Counted from the first letter of the stretch, positions 25,036 to 34,004 are shown. The stretch: 64,000 nt of DNA from Foliamicus sp963666765 (GCA_963666765.1 OY762933.1:248001-312000), one strand, 5' to 3'. A program made the numbers and translations. The notes: a model not told the origin generated them from the letters alone.

Positions 25036-26238
25036 TCAGATGATTCCCTGTTTCTTCAGTTCGGCGAGCCTGGCGTCGTCGTAGTCGAGCAGGCCGCGGT
25101 AGATGTCGTCGTTGTGCTGTCCGATCTCCGGCGCCGGTCTCCTGATCTGCCCGGGCGTGAGCGACAGCTTGGGCGCTACATTCTGCATCTTCAAATCGCC
25201 GAATTTCGGATGCATGACCGAAACAATGGCCTCGCGCGCCTTGAAATGTGCGTCTTCGAGCATTTCCGGCGCCCGGTAGATCTTGCCCGACGGAACGCCG
25301 TTCTCCGACATCAGCGCCTCCAGCTCAGCGGCATCCTTGGTCGCGGTCCATGCCGCAATGAGTTCGTCGAGTTCCGTTTGGGTCTCGCCACGGGCGGCGT
25401 GGCTTGAGTAGCGTGGATCGTCGGCCAGTTCCGGCCGCCCCATGGCCGCGCTCAACCGCCGGAACACGCTGTCCTGGTTGGCTGCGATCAGAATGTAGGT
25501 TCCGTCCCGCGTGGGATAGATGTTCGAAGGCGCCACCCGCGGCAGGATCGAGCCGGTGCGCTCGCGGATATACCCGGCCTGCTGATATTCGGTGACGAGC
25601 GATTCCATCATGTTGAGCACCGCCTCGTAGATCGCGGAATCCACGACTTGCCCTTCGCCCGTGCGTTCCCTGTGATGCAGGGCGGACAGCGCGCCGATGC
25701 ATGCAAAAGTGGCTGCAAGCTGGTCGCCTATGCTGATGCCTACGCGGCTCGGCGGGCTGGAGGGATCGCCGGCGACGTAGCGCAGGCCGCCCATGGCCTC
25801 GCCGATGGCTCCGTAGCCGGCGCGGCTGGAGTAGGGGCCGGTCTGCCCGTAACCCGAAACGCGGATGAGTATCAGCGCGGGATTGATGTCGTGCAGTTCT
25901 TCCCAGGAAAGGTTCCAGCGCTCCAGCGTCCCGGGCCGGAAATTCTCCAGCAGGAAATCGGCCTTTGCGATCAACTCCTTGAGGATGTCCTGACCCTCCT
26001 TTTCGCGCAGATTCAGCGTAATCGCCTTCTTGTTGCGGGAAATCACCGGCCACCACAGCGACATGCCGTGGGCCTTTTCCTGGCCCCAGTCGCGCATCGG
26101 GTCCGGCCGGTCCGGCGCCTCCACCTTGATTACTTCGGCGCCGAAATCGGCCATGAGTTGTCCGCAGAACGGGCCCGCCAGCAGCGCCCCGAGTTCAATC
26201 AGCCTTAGATCGGCCAGTGGGCCGGCCTTGTCCGTCAT
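25036..26238 (-). CDS. class III CoA transferase, CaiB/BaiF family
   Basis: The 400 aa protein has the full family layout: LRLIELGALLAGPFCGQLMADFGAEVIKVE at the start, a RNKKAITLNLR loop near 68, SGYGQTGPYSSRAGY near 128, and the catalytic Asp172 in GISIGDQ. The enzyme moves CoA between carboxylic acids through an aspartyl-CoA intermediate. Opposite it, 126 bp away, is an HMG-CoA lyase-like gene, so one reasonable substrate is a C5/C6 dicarboxylate such as 3-hydroxy-3-methylglutarate, as for the SUGCT branch. That assignment is inference. Confidence 0.88.
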   Translation of the reverse strand: MTDKAGPLADLRLIELGALLAGPFCGQLMADFGAEVIKVEAPDRPDPMRDWGQEKAHGMSLWWPVISRNKKAITLNLREKEGQDILKELIAKADFLLENFRPGTLERWNLSWEELHDINPALILIRVSGYGQTGPYSSRAGYGAIGEAMGGLRYVAGDPSSPPSRVGISIGDQLAATFACIGALSALHHRERTGEGQVVDSAIYEAVLNMMESLVTEYQQAGYIRERTGSILPRVAPSNIYPTRDGTYILIAANQDSVFRRLSAAMGRPELADDPRYSSHAARGETQTELDELIAAWTATKDAAELEALMSENGVPSGKIYRAPEMLEDAHFKAREAIVSVMHPKFGDLKMQNVAPKLSLTPGQIRRPAPEIGQHNDDIYRGLLDYDDARLAELKKQGII

Positions 26239-26314
26239 GTTGCAGTTTCCCCTGTTGGTTCGAGAAGCCCGGCGCTACCTTGTTTCCGACGCCGGGGCGA
26301 GATGAAGTTTGAAC

Positions 26315-26325
26315 ATACATTGTAT
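26315..26325. promoter_or_regulatory. candidate operator between divergent CoA-transferase and lyase genes
   Basis: ATACA-T-TGTAT is an inverted repeat with a single central base, in the AT-rich middle of the 125-bp divergent spacer. Such short palindromes are typical of GntR/FCD-type or similar regulators, and the position would control both directions. No regulator gene is adjacent. Confidence 0.35.
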
Positions 26326-26363
26326 AGAATACGCTGCCTTGGTTTGAGGGGGACTGCGTTTCG

Positions 26364-27290
26364 ATGACAGCCAGCGCGCGCCGCGTTTCGATTGTGGAAG
26401 TGGGACCACGGGACGGCCTGCAGGCCGAAAAGGTGCTGTCCACCGAAGTCAAACTGAATTTCATTCGACGTGCCGTCGACGCGGGAATACGCAAGGTGGA
26501 AGCGGTCAGCTTCGTCCACCCCAAGCGGGTGCCGCAAATGGCCGACGCCGAAGCCGTGGTGCGCGGCCTGCCAAAGGGCGACGACCTCATCTTTATCGGC
26601 CTGGTCCTGAACCAGAGGGGCTTCGAGCGCGCCCGGGATTGCGGCATCGATGAAGTGGGCATGGTGGTGGTGTCCAGCGACACCTACAACCGGCGCAACC
26701 AGGGCGTCTCCAGCCTGGAATCCATCGAGGCCTGGCTGAAGATCGCAAAGCAGGCGAAGAGCGAGGGGATGCGGGCCAACTGCATGGTCTCATCCGCTTT
26801 CGGATGTCCCTTCGAGGGCGAAGTGCCCCCGGAACGGGTGGTGGAATATGCCGAACGCGTAGCCGAGGGCGACCCCGTGGAGCTGGGGATCGCCGATTCC
26901 ATCGGCGTGGCGGTGCCCGCACAGATCACCGACGTGCTGGGTCGCATTTCGGAGCGGCTGCCCGGCCTGCCGATCCGCGTGCATCTGCACAACACGCGCA
27001 ATACCGGGTTGGCCAATGCGCAGGCGGCGCTGGATGCCGGCGTGGCTTCGATTGACGCCAGCATCGGCGGGATCGGCGGCTGTCCGTTTGCGCCGCTCGC
27101 AACCGGCAATATCCCCACCGACGATCTCTTGTACCTGCTTTCGCGCTCGGGAGTGGAGACCGGAGTGTCGCTGAAGAAAATCATCGAAACCAGTGGCTGG
27201 CTGCGCGAACAGCTCGACCACGGCGATTTGCCTGCCATGTTGCCGCGCGCGGGAATCTTTCCCGACGTGGCATTGGGCGCGCAGGCCTGA
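26364..27290 (+). CDS. hydroxymethylglutaryl-CoA lyase family protein
   Basis: The 308 aa TIM-barrel enzyme shows the family hallmarks: VEVGPRDGLQ at residues 10-19 (catalytic Arg/Asp), a metal-binding RVHLHNTRNTG near 206, and the GIGGCPFAPLATGNIPTDDL loop with the catalytic Cys near 241. HMG-CoA lyase splits HMG-CoA into acetoacetate and acetyl-CoA in leucine catabolism. Divergent pairing with a CaiB-type CoA transferase suggests activation then cleavage of a free dicarboxylate. HyuA follows 26 bp later and may share the transcript. Confidence 0.9.
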   Translation: MTASARRVSIVEVGPRDGLQAEKVLSTEVKLNFIRRAVDAGIRKVEAVSFVHPKRVPQMADAEAVVRGLPKGDDLIFIGLVLNQRGFERARDCGIDEVGMVVVSSDTYNRRNQGVSSLESIEAWLKIAKQAKSEGMRANCMVSSAFGCPFEGEVPPERVVEYAERVAEGDPVELGIADSIGVAVPAQITDVLGRISERLPGLPIRVHLHNTRNTGLANAQAALDAGVASIDASIGGIGGCPFAPLATGNIPTDDLLYLLSRSGVETGVSLKKIIETSGWLREQLDHGDLPAMLPRAGIFPDVALGAQA

Positions 27291-27316
27291 TCTGACATAT
27301 ATAACGGAGAAATAGC

Positions 27317-29374
27317 ATGAGCTTTCGCTTAGGCGTGGATGTGGGCGGTACGTTTACCGACCTGCTCCTGGTAAACGAGCAGTCGGGGGAGACCTACACC
27401 GCGAAAGTGCCCAGCACGCCGGAGGACTCGTCGATCGGCGTGTCCAACGGCATCAGCCGGGTCTGTGGCGACGCCGGCGTCGATCCTGGCGACATTACCC
27501 ATGTCATGCACGGGACTACTGTGGCCACCAACACCATTCTGACCGGCACCGGCGCGAAAGTCGGCCTGGTCACGACCAAGGGGTACCGGCAGGTGTTGCA
27601 GATCGCCCGTTCCTTTGTTCCGGGCGGCCTGGGCGGATGGGTGATCTACAACAAGAGCCTGCCGATTGCGCCCCTGGCGCTGACCATCGAAGCGGACGAA
27701 CGCGTGGGTGCCGACGGCTCGGTGGTGCATGAACTCAACGTGGAAGCCCTGGAGGCGGAACTGCGGAAGCTGGCCGGACGCGGCGTGGAAGCGCTGACCG
27801 TGTCGCTGATCAATTCCTTCGCCAACCCGGCGCATGAGCAGCAGGTCCGTGAGGTTGCAGAGCGCGTGCTGTCGGGCGTGCCGGTGTCCCTGTCTTCGGA
27901 CGTGGTTCCGGAAATGCAGGAATACGAACGCACCATCACGACCGTTGCCAATTCGTATGTGCGGCCCAAGGTATCCACTTATGTGCGCAACCTGGAGCAG
28001 CAACTCAACGACACCATGGGCGGCGTACAGCTGCACGTGCTGCGTTCCGATGGTGGTCTGGCCTCGGCGGAAGCGGCGGAGGCCTACCCGGTGAACCTGC
28101 TGATGAGCGGCCCGGCGGGAGGCGTGTCCGGCGCAATCTGGATTGCAGGGCAGGCCGACCACAATAACCTGCTGACCTTCGACATGGGCGGCACGTCCAC
28201 GGACGTGGCGCTGGTGCAGAACGGTCAGGCGCAATTGCGCCGCGAGACCACCGTAGGCGACGTAACTGTTCGAGCGTCCTCGGTGGACGTGCGCACCGTG
28301 GGCGCCGGGGGCGGCTCCATCGCCCACGTGCCGGAACTGACCGGCGCGCTGCGCGTCGGCCCGCAGAGCGCCGGCGCCGATCCGGGCCCGGCGGCATACG
28401 GCAAGGGCGGCGAAGCGCCGACCGTGACCGACGCCAACGTGGTGCTCGGCTACCTGCCTTCGGAGGTGCGGCTGGGCGGCGACATGAAGCTGGAACGCGC
28501 CAGGGCCGAAGCCGCGGTGCAGACCATTGCCGATGCCCTGGGACTTTCGCTCATGGAAGCGGCCTCCGGTATCGTCAGCCTGGTCAACGAGAACATGTAC
28601 GGCGCATTGCGCCTGGTATCGGTGGAACAGGGCCACGACCCGCGCGAATTCGCGCTGATCGCCTTCGGCGGAGCCGGTCCATTGCATGCCAATGCGCTGG
28701 GCAAACTGATGAGTTCCTGGCCGGTGATCATTCCGCCGGGGCCCGGCGTGTTGTGCGCCTACGGCGACGCCACCACGCGGGTGCGCAACGAAGCGTCGCG
28801 GACCTTCATCAAGCGTTTCGGCCGCACCACGGTGGAAGAGGCAGTGGAGATCTTCGCCGACCTGGCAAATCAGGCTTCGGAGGCCCTGGACCAGGAAGGC
28901 ATCCCCAGCGCCGATCAGACACTGAGCTACCAGGCGGACATCCGCTATCACGGCCAGGGTCTGCTGCTGACCGTCGACTTCGAGTTGGACGATCTGCGTG
29001 CTCAGGGGCTGGACGCCATCGGCAATCAGTTCGACCGGATGCACGAGCAGTTGTTCACCTTTGCGCTGCCGGAGGACAAGGAACTCGTCAACCTGCGCGC
29101 CGTGGCCGAGGGCAAGCCCACCATGGTGCGCGCTCTGAAGGTTGCCGGGGGGGATGCCAGCCCCGCGGCCGCCGAGATGGTCTCGCATGAAATTTATGTG
29201 GATGGCGGAATGCAGGACGCAATGCTGTATGACCGCTCCAAGCTGAAGGCCGGTAACGTGGTAACCGGCCCGGCCATCGTGCTGGAGATGGATTCGACCA
29301 CCCTGATTCTCCCCGGTCATGCGGGGCAGGTGGACGACTACGGCAACATCCTTATCACGCCATCGAATTCCTGA
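27317..29374 (+). CDS. hydantoinase/oxoprolinase subunit A (HyuA)
   Basis: The 685 aa protein belongs to the ATP-dependent hydantoinase/oxoprolinase/acetone carboxylase superfamily. LGVDVGGTFTDLLLV at residues 5-19 is the N-terminal ATP-binding segment, MHGTTVATNTIL near 64 is next, and LTFDMGGTSTDVALV near 287 and GGGSIAHV near 334 form the actin-like core. With HyuB it should open a cyclic amide or carboxylate ring at the cost of ATP. The preceding carbamoylsarcosine-amidase-like gene favours N-methylhydantoin, but 5-oxoproline or other substrates remain possible. AGAAAT-type spacing puts the start 26 bp after the lyase. Confidence 0.9.
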   Translation: MSFRLGVDVGGTFTDLLLVNEQSGETYTAKVPSTPEDSSIGVSNGISRVCGDAGVDPGDITHVMHGTTVATNTILTGTGAKVGLVTTKGYRQVLQIARSFVPGGLGGWVIYNKSLPIAPLALTIEADERVGADGSVVHELNVEALEAELRKLAGRGVEALTVSLINSFANPAHEQQVREVAERVLSGVPVSLSSDVVPEMQEYERTITTVANSYVRPKVSTYVRNLEQQLNDTMGGVQLHVLRSDGGLASAEAAEAYPVNLLMSGPAGGVSGAIWIAGQADHNNLLTFDMGGTSTDVALVQNGQAQLRRETTVGDVTVRASSVDVRTVGAGGGSIAHVPELTGALRVGPQSAGADPGPAAYGKGGEAPTVTDANVVLGYLPSEVRLGGDMKLERARAEAAVQTIADALGLSLMEAASGIVSLVNENMYGALRLVSVEQGHDPREFALIAFGGAGPLHANALGKLMSSWPVIIPPGPGVLCAYGDATTRVRNEASRTFIKRFGRTTVEEAVEIFADLANQASEALDQEGIPSADQTLSYQADIRYHGQGLLLTVDFELDDLRAQGLDAIGNQFDRMHEQLFTFALPEDKELVNLRAVAEGKPTMVRALKVAGGDASPAAAEMVSHEIYVDGGMQDAMLYDRSKLKAGNVVTGPAIVLEMDSTTLILPGHAGQVDDYGNILITPSNS

Positions 29375-29388
29375 ACGGGAGCTACCCA

Positions 29389-31269
29389 ATGCCTGCACAA
29401 ATCATAGAAAGCCGTCCACGCCCCTACAACCGCGTGGAACTGGACCCCATTACGCTGGACATTATCGAAAACGCGATGCTCAACGCGCGCTGGGAGATGG
29501 ACGCGGTGCTGTTCCGCACCGCCATGTCGCCCGGAATCCGCGAGCAGCACGACGAGTTTCCCATGATCGCCAACCTCGACGGCAAGATGGTCGTGGGACA
29601 GTTCGGCAGTTTCATTCACGGCTTCAAGGAGGCCTACGACGGGACCATTGAGGAGGGCGACATGTTCCTCACCACGGACCCCTATGCCTGCAACGGGGCC
29701 GTGAGTCATGCCAACGACTGGCTGCTGCTGCGGCCGATCTACAAGGACGGTCGCCTGATCGCCTACGCCTCGATGTTCGGCCACATGACCGACATCGGCG
29801 GCAAGGTGCCCGGCAGCCTGCCGACCGACGCCCGGGAGATCTTCGAGGAGGGCGTTCGCGTGCCTCCGGTGAAGATTTACAAGAACGACGAGCTTCAGGA
29901 AGACGTGCTGCGGCTGATTCTTCACAACTGCCGTCTGCCGCACTGGAACCGCAGCGACTTTAACGCCATCGTGGCCGCCATCCGCACCGCGGAGAAGCGT
30001 GTGCTGGAAATGGCGGAGCGTTTCGGCGACGACGTCTATTACTCGGCACTGGAAGAACTGCTGGATCGCAACAAGCGCGCCATGGGCACGTTGATCAACA
30101 TGACGGTTCCGGAGACGAAGCAGTATTTCGAGGACTTCATCTGCGACGACGGGCTCGGCATGGGGCCGTACAAGATCAAGTGCGCAATGTGGCGTGAAGG
30201 CGAAAAGGTGATATTCGACTTCGAAGGCACCGATCCGCAGTCCATTGGCTCGGTGAACTTCTACCTGAACGAGGAAATGTTCAAGATGTTCGCCGGCGTG
30301 TACATGATCATGGTGTTCGATCCGCAGATCATGTTCAACGACGGCTTCTATGACCTGATGGAAGTCCGTATCCCCGAGGGCACGCTGCTCAAGCCCCGGT
30401 TCCCTGCGGCATTGTCGTGCCGCACCCACGCCCTGGGCCGCATCTTCGATGTGCTCGGCGGATTGCTGGGGCAGGGCAACCCGGATTTCCTGTGCGCGGC
30501 CGGTTTCTCCGACAGCCCGCACTTCATGTATTCCGGTTACCGGCGCGATGACGGCGAGTGGTACCAGCTCTACCAGATCGGCTTCGGCGGGATACCCGGC
30601 AAGCCCTTCGGCGACGGCCCCGACGGCCATTCGCTGTGGCCGAGCTTTACCAACGTGCCCAACGAGTTTCTGGAGAGCTACTTCCCGCTGCGGATCGACA
30701 TCTACGAGACCTTGCCCGACAGTGGCGGTCCCGGCCAGCACCGGGGCGGCAACGCCCTGCGGGTGGGCTACCGCTTCCTGGAGCCTGGCGAAATCTCGAT
30801 CCACGACGACCGCTGGCTCACCTATCCCTGGGGCGTTAACGGCGGCCTTCCCGGACAACGCAGCCAGAAGATTCTGCATCGCACCGATGGCAGCGAGGAA
30901 CTGCTGCAGTCGAAGTGCGACCGGATCAAGGTGGAACCGGGCGACCTGCTGTACTTCGACACCTGGGGCGGAGGCGGCTGGGGCGACCCGCTCAAGCGGC
31001 CGGCCGAGCAGGTGGGCTTCGACGTGGCCGCCGGACTCGTGTCGGTTGACGGCGCGCGGCGTTACGGCGTGGTGAGCAACGATGAAGGCGAAGTGGACGA
31101 GGCCGCGACCGAGAAGCTGCGTAGCGAGATGGCCGCAGAGCGTGGCGACACGCTGCTGTTCGACTTCGGAGGCACCACCGAGGAACTCAAGGCCCGATGC
31201 GAGGACGAAACCGGACTTCCGGCCCCCGCCGCCCCCGAATTCCCAACCTGGTTCAGCTCCGCCGCCTGA
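29389..31269 (+). CDS. hydantoinase/oxoprolinase subunit B (HyuB)
   Basis: The 626 aa partner of HyuA begins with the family block LDPITLDIIENAMLNARWEMD near 22 and contains NHTSDMF-type FLTTDPYACNGAVSHANDW near 96, FDFEGTD near 277 and the C-terminal GGGGWGDP-like WGGGGWGDPL near 526. An extended N-terminus of about 20 residues is unremarkable. It lies 14 bp after hyuA. No third (gamma) subunit is present, which argues against acetone or acetophenone carboxylase. Confidence 0.9.
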   Translation: MPAQIIESRPRPYNRVELDPITLDIIENAMLNARWEMDAVLFRTAMSPGIREQHDEFPMIANLDGKMVVGQFGSFIHGFKEAYDGTIEEGDMFLTTDPYACNGAVSHANDWLLLRPIYKDGRLIAYASMFGHMTDIGGKVPGSLPTDAREIFEEGVRVPPVKIYKNDELQEDVLRLILHNCRLPHWNRSDFNAIVAAIRTAEKRVLEMAERFGDDVYYSALEELLDRNKRAMGTLINMTVPETKQYFEDFICDDGLGMGPYKIKCAMWREGEKVIFDFEGTDPQSIGSVNFYLNEEMFKMFAGVYMIMVFDPQIMFNDGFYDLMEVRIPEGTLLKPRFPAALSCRTHALGRIFDVLGGLLGQGNPDFLCAAGFSDSPHFMYSGYRRDDGEWYQLYQIGFGGIPGKPFGDGPDGHSLWPSFTNVPNEFLESYFPLRIDIYETLPDSGGPGQHRGGNALRVGYRFLEPGEISIHDDRWLTYPWGVNGGLPGQRSQKILHRTDGSEELLQSKCDRIKVEPGDLLYFDTWGGGGWGDPLKRPAEQVGFDVAAGLVSVDGARRYGVVSNDEGEVDEAATEKLRSEMAAERGDTLLFDFGGTTEELKARCEDETGLPAPAAPEFPTWFSSAA

Positions 31270-31324
31270 CTTCCGAGACACGTCAATGCTGGACGAGGTG
31301 TAAAGCAAAGATAAGGCTCACCGC

Positions 31325-32122
31325 ATGAAGATACGAGAGCAGCTCTTGGTTGCCGTGCTCACTGCCTTGTTCTTCTGCAGCGGCTGTATGAATATTCAAG
31401 GTGCAAGCGTTGCCAACGCGGAAGTGAGGTCGAAATGCAACTCTTTATGGCTTGAGTGGGACTTTTGGGTTCCTTCCGCTGATGTTGATATCGTATCCCT
31501 TTGCTTGAACGCGGGTGTGGACGTGAATGCCCGCGCTGGTGATGGCCATACCGCCCTGCATTTTGCAGTGACGAGCGCCAGCCCCGAAGTCGTAGAATTG
31601 CTTATAGGCCGTGGCGCGAATGCGAATGCACGTAACTCTGCGGGCGCTACGCCACTTCATAGGGCAGCGGCGTTACCTAGGTACGTTGCAGAGCTTCCAC
31701 TTTACTCTTCACGTCAGCTTCGGGCCGCCGCGCTAGATGCGAATTTAAACATCCTCATGCTGTTGCTAAGAGGGGGAGCAAGCGTAGATGCACGTGATGA
31801 CGCCGGTGCCACACCTCTTCATTTTGCGGCTGATGCAAACCCAGCGGCTTCAGTCACTCTCTTGTTGCTAGAAGTGGGTGCGAATGTCAATGCCCGAAAT
31901 GACAACGGATCTACCCCCTTGCTCGCCGCGATGAAATGGAATTCCAATCCCGAAGTCGCTCTCGTGTTAATGGCGACTGGGGGTCTTGGCGAGTGGGATA
32001 CCGAAAACGATTTTGGTGAAACGCCTTTGAAAGCCTTGGCCGCAAGAAATACCGACTTCCAAGAGCATTTGGCTGATAGAGCCAAAGAACTTCGAGCCCT
32101 TATGGAAGAGGATGCCCGCTAG
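31325..32122 (+). CDS. ankyrin-repeat lipoprotein
   Basis: A lipoprotein signal (FFCSGC, Cys21) leads into at least four ankyrin repeats between about residues 55 and 245. These are marked by GHTALHFAV, GATPLHRAA, GATPLHFAA, GSTPLLAAM and a last GETPLKALA, each with an (A/V)NARN-type turn. Ankyrin repeats mediate protein binding; this one would be anchored in the periplasm or outer membrane. Base composition is lower in GC than the neighbouring metabolic genes, and it opens the accessory zone. No partner can be named. Confidence 0.85.
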   Translation: MKIREQLLVAVLTALFFCSGCMNIQGASVANAEVRSKCNSLWLEWDFWVPSADVDIVSLCLNAGVDVNARAGDGHTALHFAVTSASPEVVELLIGRGANANARNSAGATPLHRAAALPRYVAELPLYSSRQLRAAALDANLNILMLLLRGGASVDARDDAGATPLHFAADANPAASVTLLLLEVGANVNARNDNGSTPLLAAMKWNSNPEVALVLMATGGLGEWDTENDFGETPLKALAARNTDFQEHLADRAKELRALMEEDAR

Positions 32123-32213
32123 TCTCTGCTAAGAGTGCCATTTCACGCGCAGCTACCAGCCTATTGGGGAAATGTACGCCGGCATCGATACCGGGACAGT
32201 TAATGTCAAGGTG

Positions 32214-32660
32214 TCACGCTTTCTCTTGCGGTGGTCGAGCTGGTATGTAACTCCTCTTGAGCGAAAGAATTAGGTTGTGTACAGAGTTCTGCATGGGTTG
32301 CTCATGTGGCAGATGCATGAGCGTTTCGCCCGGATGGTATTCAAGGTGTTTTCCAGAATATTTTGGATTCAACAATCTGACTATTTCTCGTAGCTTATCG
32401 TCAAGATAAGCTCTCTCTGGGTATCCGCTCACTTTTGCCATGCACTTTTCCAAGTCATGTCCAATTCTTTTTACATTGCGAATAGATGCGCCGTTCTTCA
32501 AATGGATAGACTTGAGCGCCAATTCAATTGCATGTCCGTATAAGTAGGTCATAACTAGCCGCAGTTTTGTCGCCTTTCCGGAATCGACGATTACTAATGC
32601 GGCATCTGCAAAATACTTGGCGTAAGTCAGGAATGCTATATGCGGATATTTGGAGTCCAT
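32214..32660 (-). CDS. HEPN-like helical protein
   Basis: The 148 aa all-helical product has YLYGHAIELALKSIHLKNG followed by a GHDLEKC segment, a pattern seen in HEPN-domain proteins (often ribonucleases of toxin or defence systems). The usual Rx4-6H catalytic motif is not clear, so activity is doubtful. The gene is markedly AT-rich compared with the window, a sign of transfer. It has no antitoxin-like (MNT) neighbour. Confidence 0.5.
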   Translation of the reverse strand: MDSKYPHIAFLTYAKYFADAALVIVDSGKATKLRLVMTYLYGHAIELALKSIHLKNGASIRNVKRIGHDLEKCMAKVSGYPERAYLDDKLREIVRLLNPKYSGKHLEYHPGETLMHLPHEQPMQNSVHNLILSLKRSYIPARPPQEKA

Positions 32661-32808
32661 GGTTTTCTTCCGAAATGTAATAACACACTGAATTATATAG
32701 AATAATAAGGCTTCTCTTCGCCCCCACGGTTTCGATATTGCTGCCGCCGCCGAAAACGCAAGATATTGATAAGCCCACCTAGTGACGTCATTGATAAGAG
32801 GTTAGCTT

Positions 32809-33126
32809 ATGGATACGAAGCACTACAGCACCTTGATCGAGTGGAGCGATGAGGATGGTTGCTTTATCGGCAGTGCCTATCCCCTGGTAGGACAATGCTG
32901 CCATGGTGAAACGCGAGCGGAAGTCGCGGGCAAGTTGGAAACGATCATCGAGGATCTGTTGGAGGACCCCGACTGGCTGAAGAATATGCCGGAAATCTCG
33001 GCCAGGGAGTACTCCGGCAGGATTACCTTGCGCGTCAGCCCGGAAGAACACAAACTGCTGGCTGCCAAGTCCGCCTCGCGCGGCCTGACCATTAACCGCT
33101 TTCTCAAGGAAAAGGCGCTGGGGTAG
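32809..33126 (+). CDS. HicB-family antitoxin without HicA
   Basis: The 105 aa protein has the HicB partial RNase H-like fold (YSTLIEWSDEDGCFIGSAYPLVGQCCHGET at the N-terminus, described here in pieces) and a C-terminal DNA-binding helix pair (SPEEHKLLAAKSASRGLTI) of the ribbon-helix-helix type. HicB normally neutralises the small mRNA interferase HicA and represses its own promoter. I see no HicA-like frame in the 148 bp upstream or just downstream, so it looks like an orphan antitoxin or regulator. GAGG lies before the ATG. Confidence 0.78.
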   Translation: MDTKHYSTLIEWSDEDGCFIGSAYPLVGQCCHGETRAEVAGKLETIIEDLLEDPDWLKNMPEISAREYSGRITLRVSPEEHKLLAAKSASRGLTINRFLKEKALG

Positions 33127-33153
33127 TCTCTTTGAGATTACAAGAATTCTTAC

Positions 33154-33270
33154 TCACGGCCGGTAGCGACTCAGAGAAATGCCGCTTAGGAATTCGTAGT
33201 GCCTGACATTGGCGGTGATCAGTGTAAGGCCGAGATCTATGGACATGGCTGCTATCAGCGCATCGGCCAA
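33154..33270 (-). pseudogene. C-terminal remnant of a VapC-type PIN-domain toxin
   Basis: On the minus strand 38 codons read LADALIAAMSIDLGLTLITANVRHYEF...SRYRP, the last third of a PIN-domain RNase with its conserved D-A-L-I-A and N-V-R-H-F/Y motifs. The frame is closed by an in-frame TAA at 33271-33273, and the N-terminal catalytic acids are missing. The mazF stop lies 26 bp upstream, suggesting that another toxin locus replaced the front of this gene. Confidence 0.75.
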
Positions 33271-33298
33271 TTATGCTGGTCACGGCTGAATGTAGCGG

Positions 33299-33661
33299 TC
33301 ATGCGCTTTGTAGAACTTCCGACGCTCCGATAAGGGGTAACAGTCGAAGCAGGACTTCGCGGTACGTGCTTATTGGGGCGCGCGATATTTTCTGGACCTT
33401 TCGGTCCCTCCACGAAAGAGTTTGCACCAGGCTGGCTACAACGACGGATGGTTGCTCCAGTCCCGGCAAGGCAACTTCCGTAGCGCCGCCTCGGATGCTG
33501 GTGCTGATTGGGCAGCAGATCAGTAGACCGGTTTGTTGATTGTAGTCCTTGCTGCTGAGAACAAGGGCCGGACGGTATTTCCCTATTTCCCGTCCTTTTG
33601 TCGGTTCAAAATCCAGCCAGACTATGTCCCGCCGGTCAGGCAAGTAAGATTGGGCGACCAT
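33299..33661 (-). CDS. mazF: MazF/PemK-family mRNA interferase toxin
   Basis: This 120 aa protein has the MazF fold: RRDIVWLDFEPTKGREIGKYRPALVLS is the N-terminal beta-barrel start with the conserved Arg-Pro, then CCPISTSIRG and LPGLEQPSVVVASLVQTLSWRDR, whose Ser/Thr and Arg are typical of the active-site region. It should cut mRNA at specific short sequences. It starts 11 bp after the antitoxin gene, the usual order. Confidence 0.9.
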   Translation of the reverse strand: MVAQSYLPDRRDIVWLDFEPTKGREIGKYRPALVLSSKDYNQQTGLLICCPISTSIRGGATEVALPGLEQPSVVVASLVQTLSWRDRKVQKISRAPISTYREVLLRLLPLIGASEVLQSA

Positions 33662-33672
33662 TGCACGGTTCG

Positions 33673-33933
33673 CTAATCGCCGAATTCAAGATCCGTGAGA
33701 CGAGGCAGTTCATCAGCGTGTGCCGTTTCAGGAGTCAGGCCGTTGAGCAGCTCGCTCTCGGAGTAAATGAGTGTCTCTCTGCGCCGGTTCACGGGTTTGA
33801 CTACCAGTCCGCGCTCGCTCACGTCCACGGTCACCGGGTCGCCGGCGCTGAAATTGGGCACTGTCGCCATTAGTCCCGAAACCCTCAGGGCCAGACTGTT
33901 ACCCCATTTCTTGATTTCGGTGCGAACCTGCAT
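33673..33933 (-). CDS. mazE: MazE-family (AbrB-fold) antitoxin
   Basis: The ATG at 33933, 7 nt after GGAG, gives 86 aa beginning MQVRTEIKKWGNSLALRV, the swapped-hairpin AbrB DNA-binding motif of MazE. The acidic C-terminus (DELPRLTDLEFGD) is the part that wraps the toxin. It would bind MazF and repress the mazEF promoter. Confidence 0.9.
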   Translation of the reverse strand: MQVRTEIKKWGNSLALRVSGLMATVPNFSAGDPVTVDVSERGLVVKPVNRRRETLIYSESELLNGLTPETAHADELPRLTDLEFGD

Positions 33934-34004
33934 ATTCGTGCTCCGCAAATGACCGCCTGTAGTGTATCCGATGTAGATACGCCGTCAAGCCGCCACGGCG
34001 GCCC

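Noticed and set aside
27317..31269. Acetone or acetophenone carboxylase
   Set aside because: Those need a third small subunit, which is not present; two-subunit hydantoinase/oxoprolinase fits better.
27329..31308. Two minus-strand frames of 689 and 656 codons over hyuA and hyuB
   Set aside because: They mirror the codon bias of the real genes and contain no domains or plausible starts.
32661..32808. HicA toxin gene upstream of HicB
   Set aside because: No frame on either strand has the small dsRBD-like HicA sequence; the region is AT-rich spacer.
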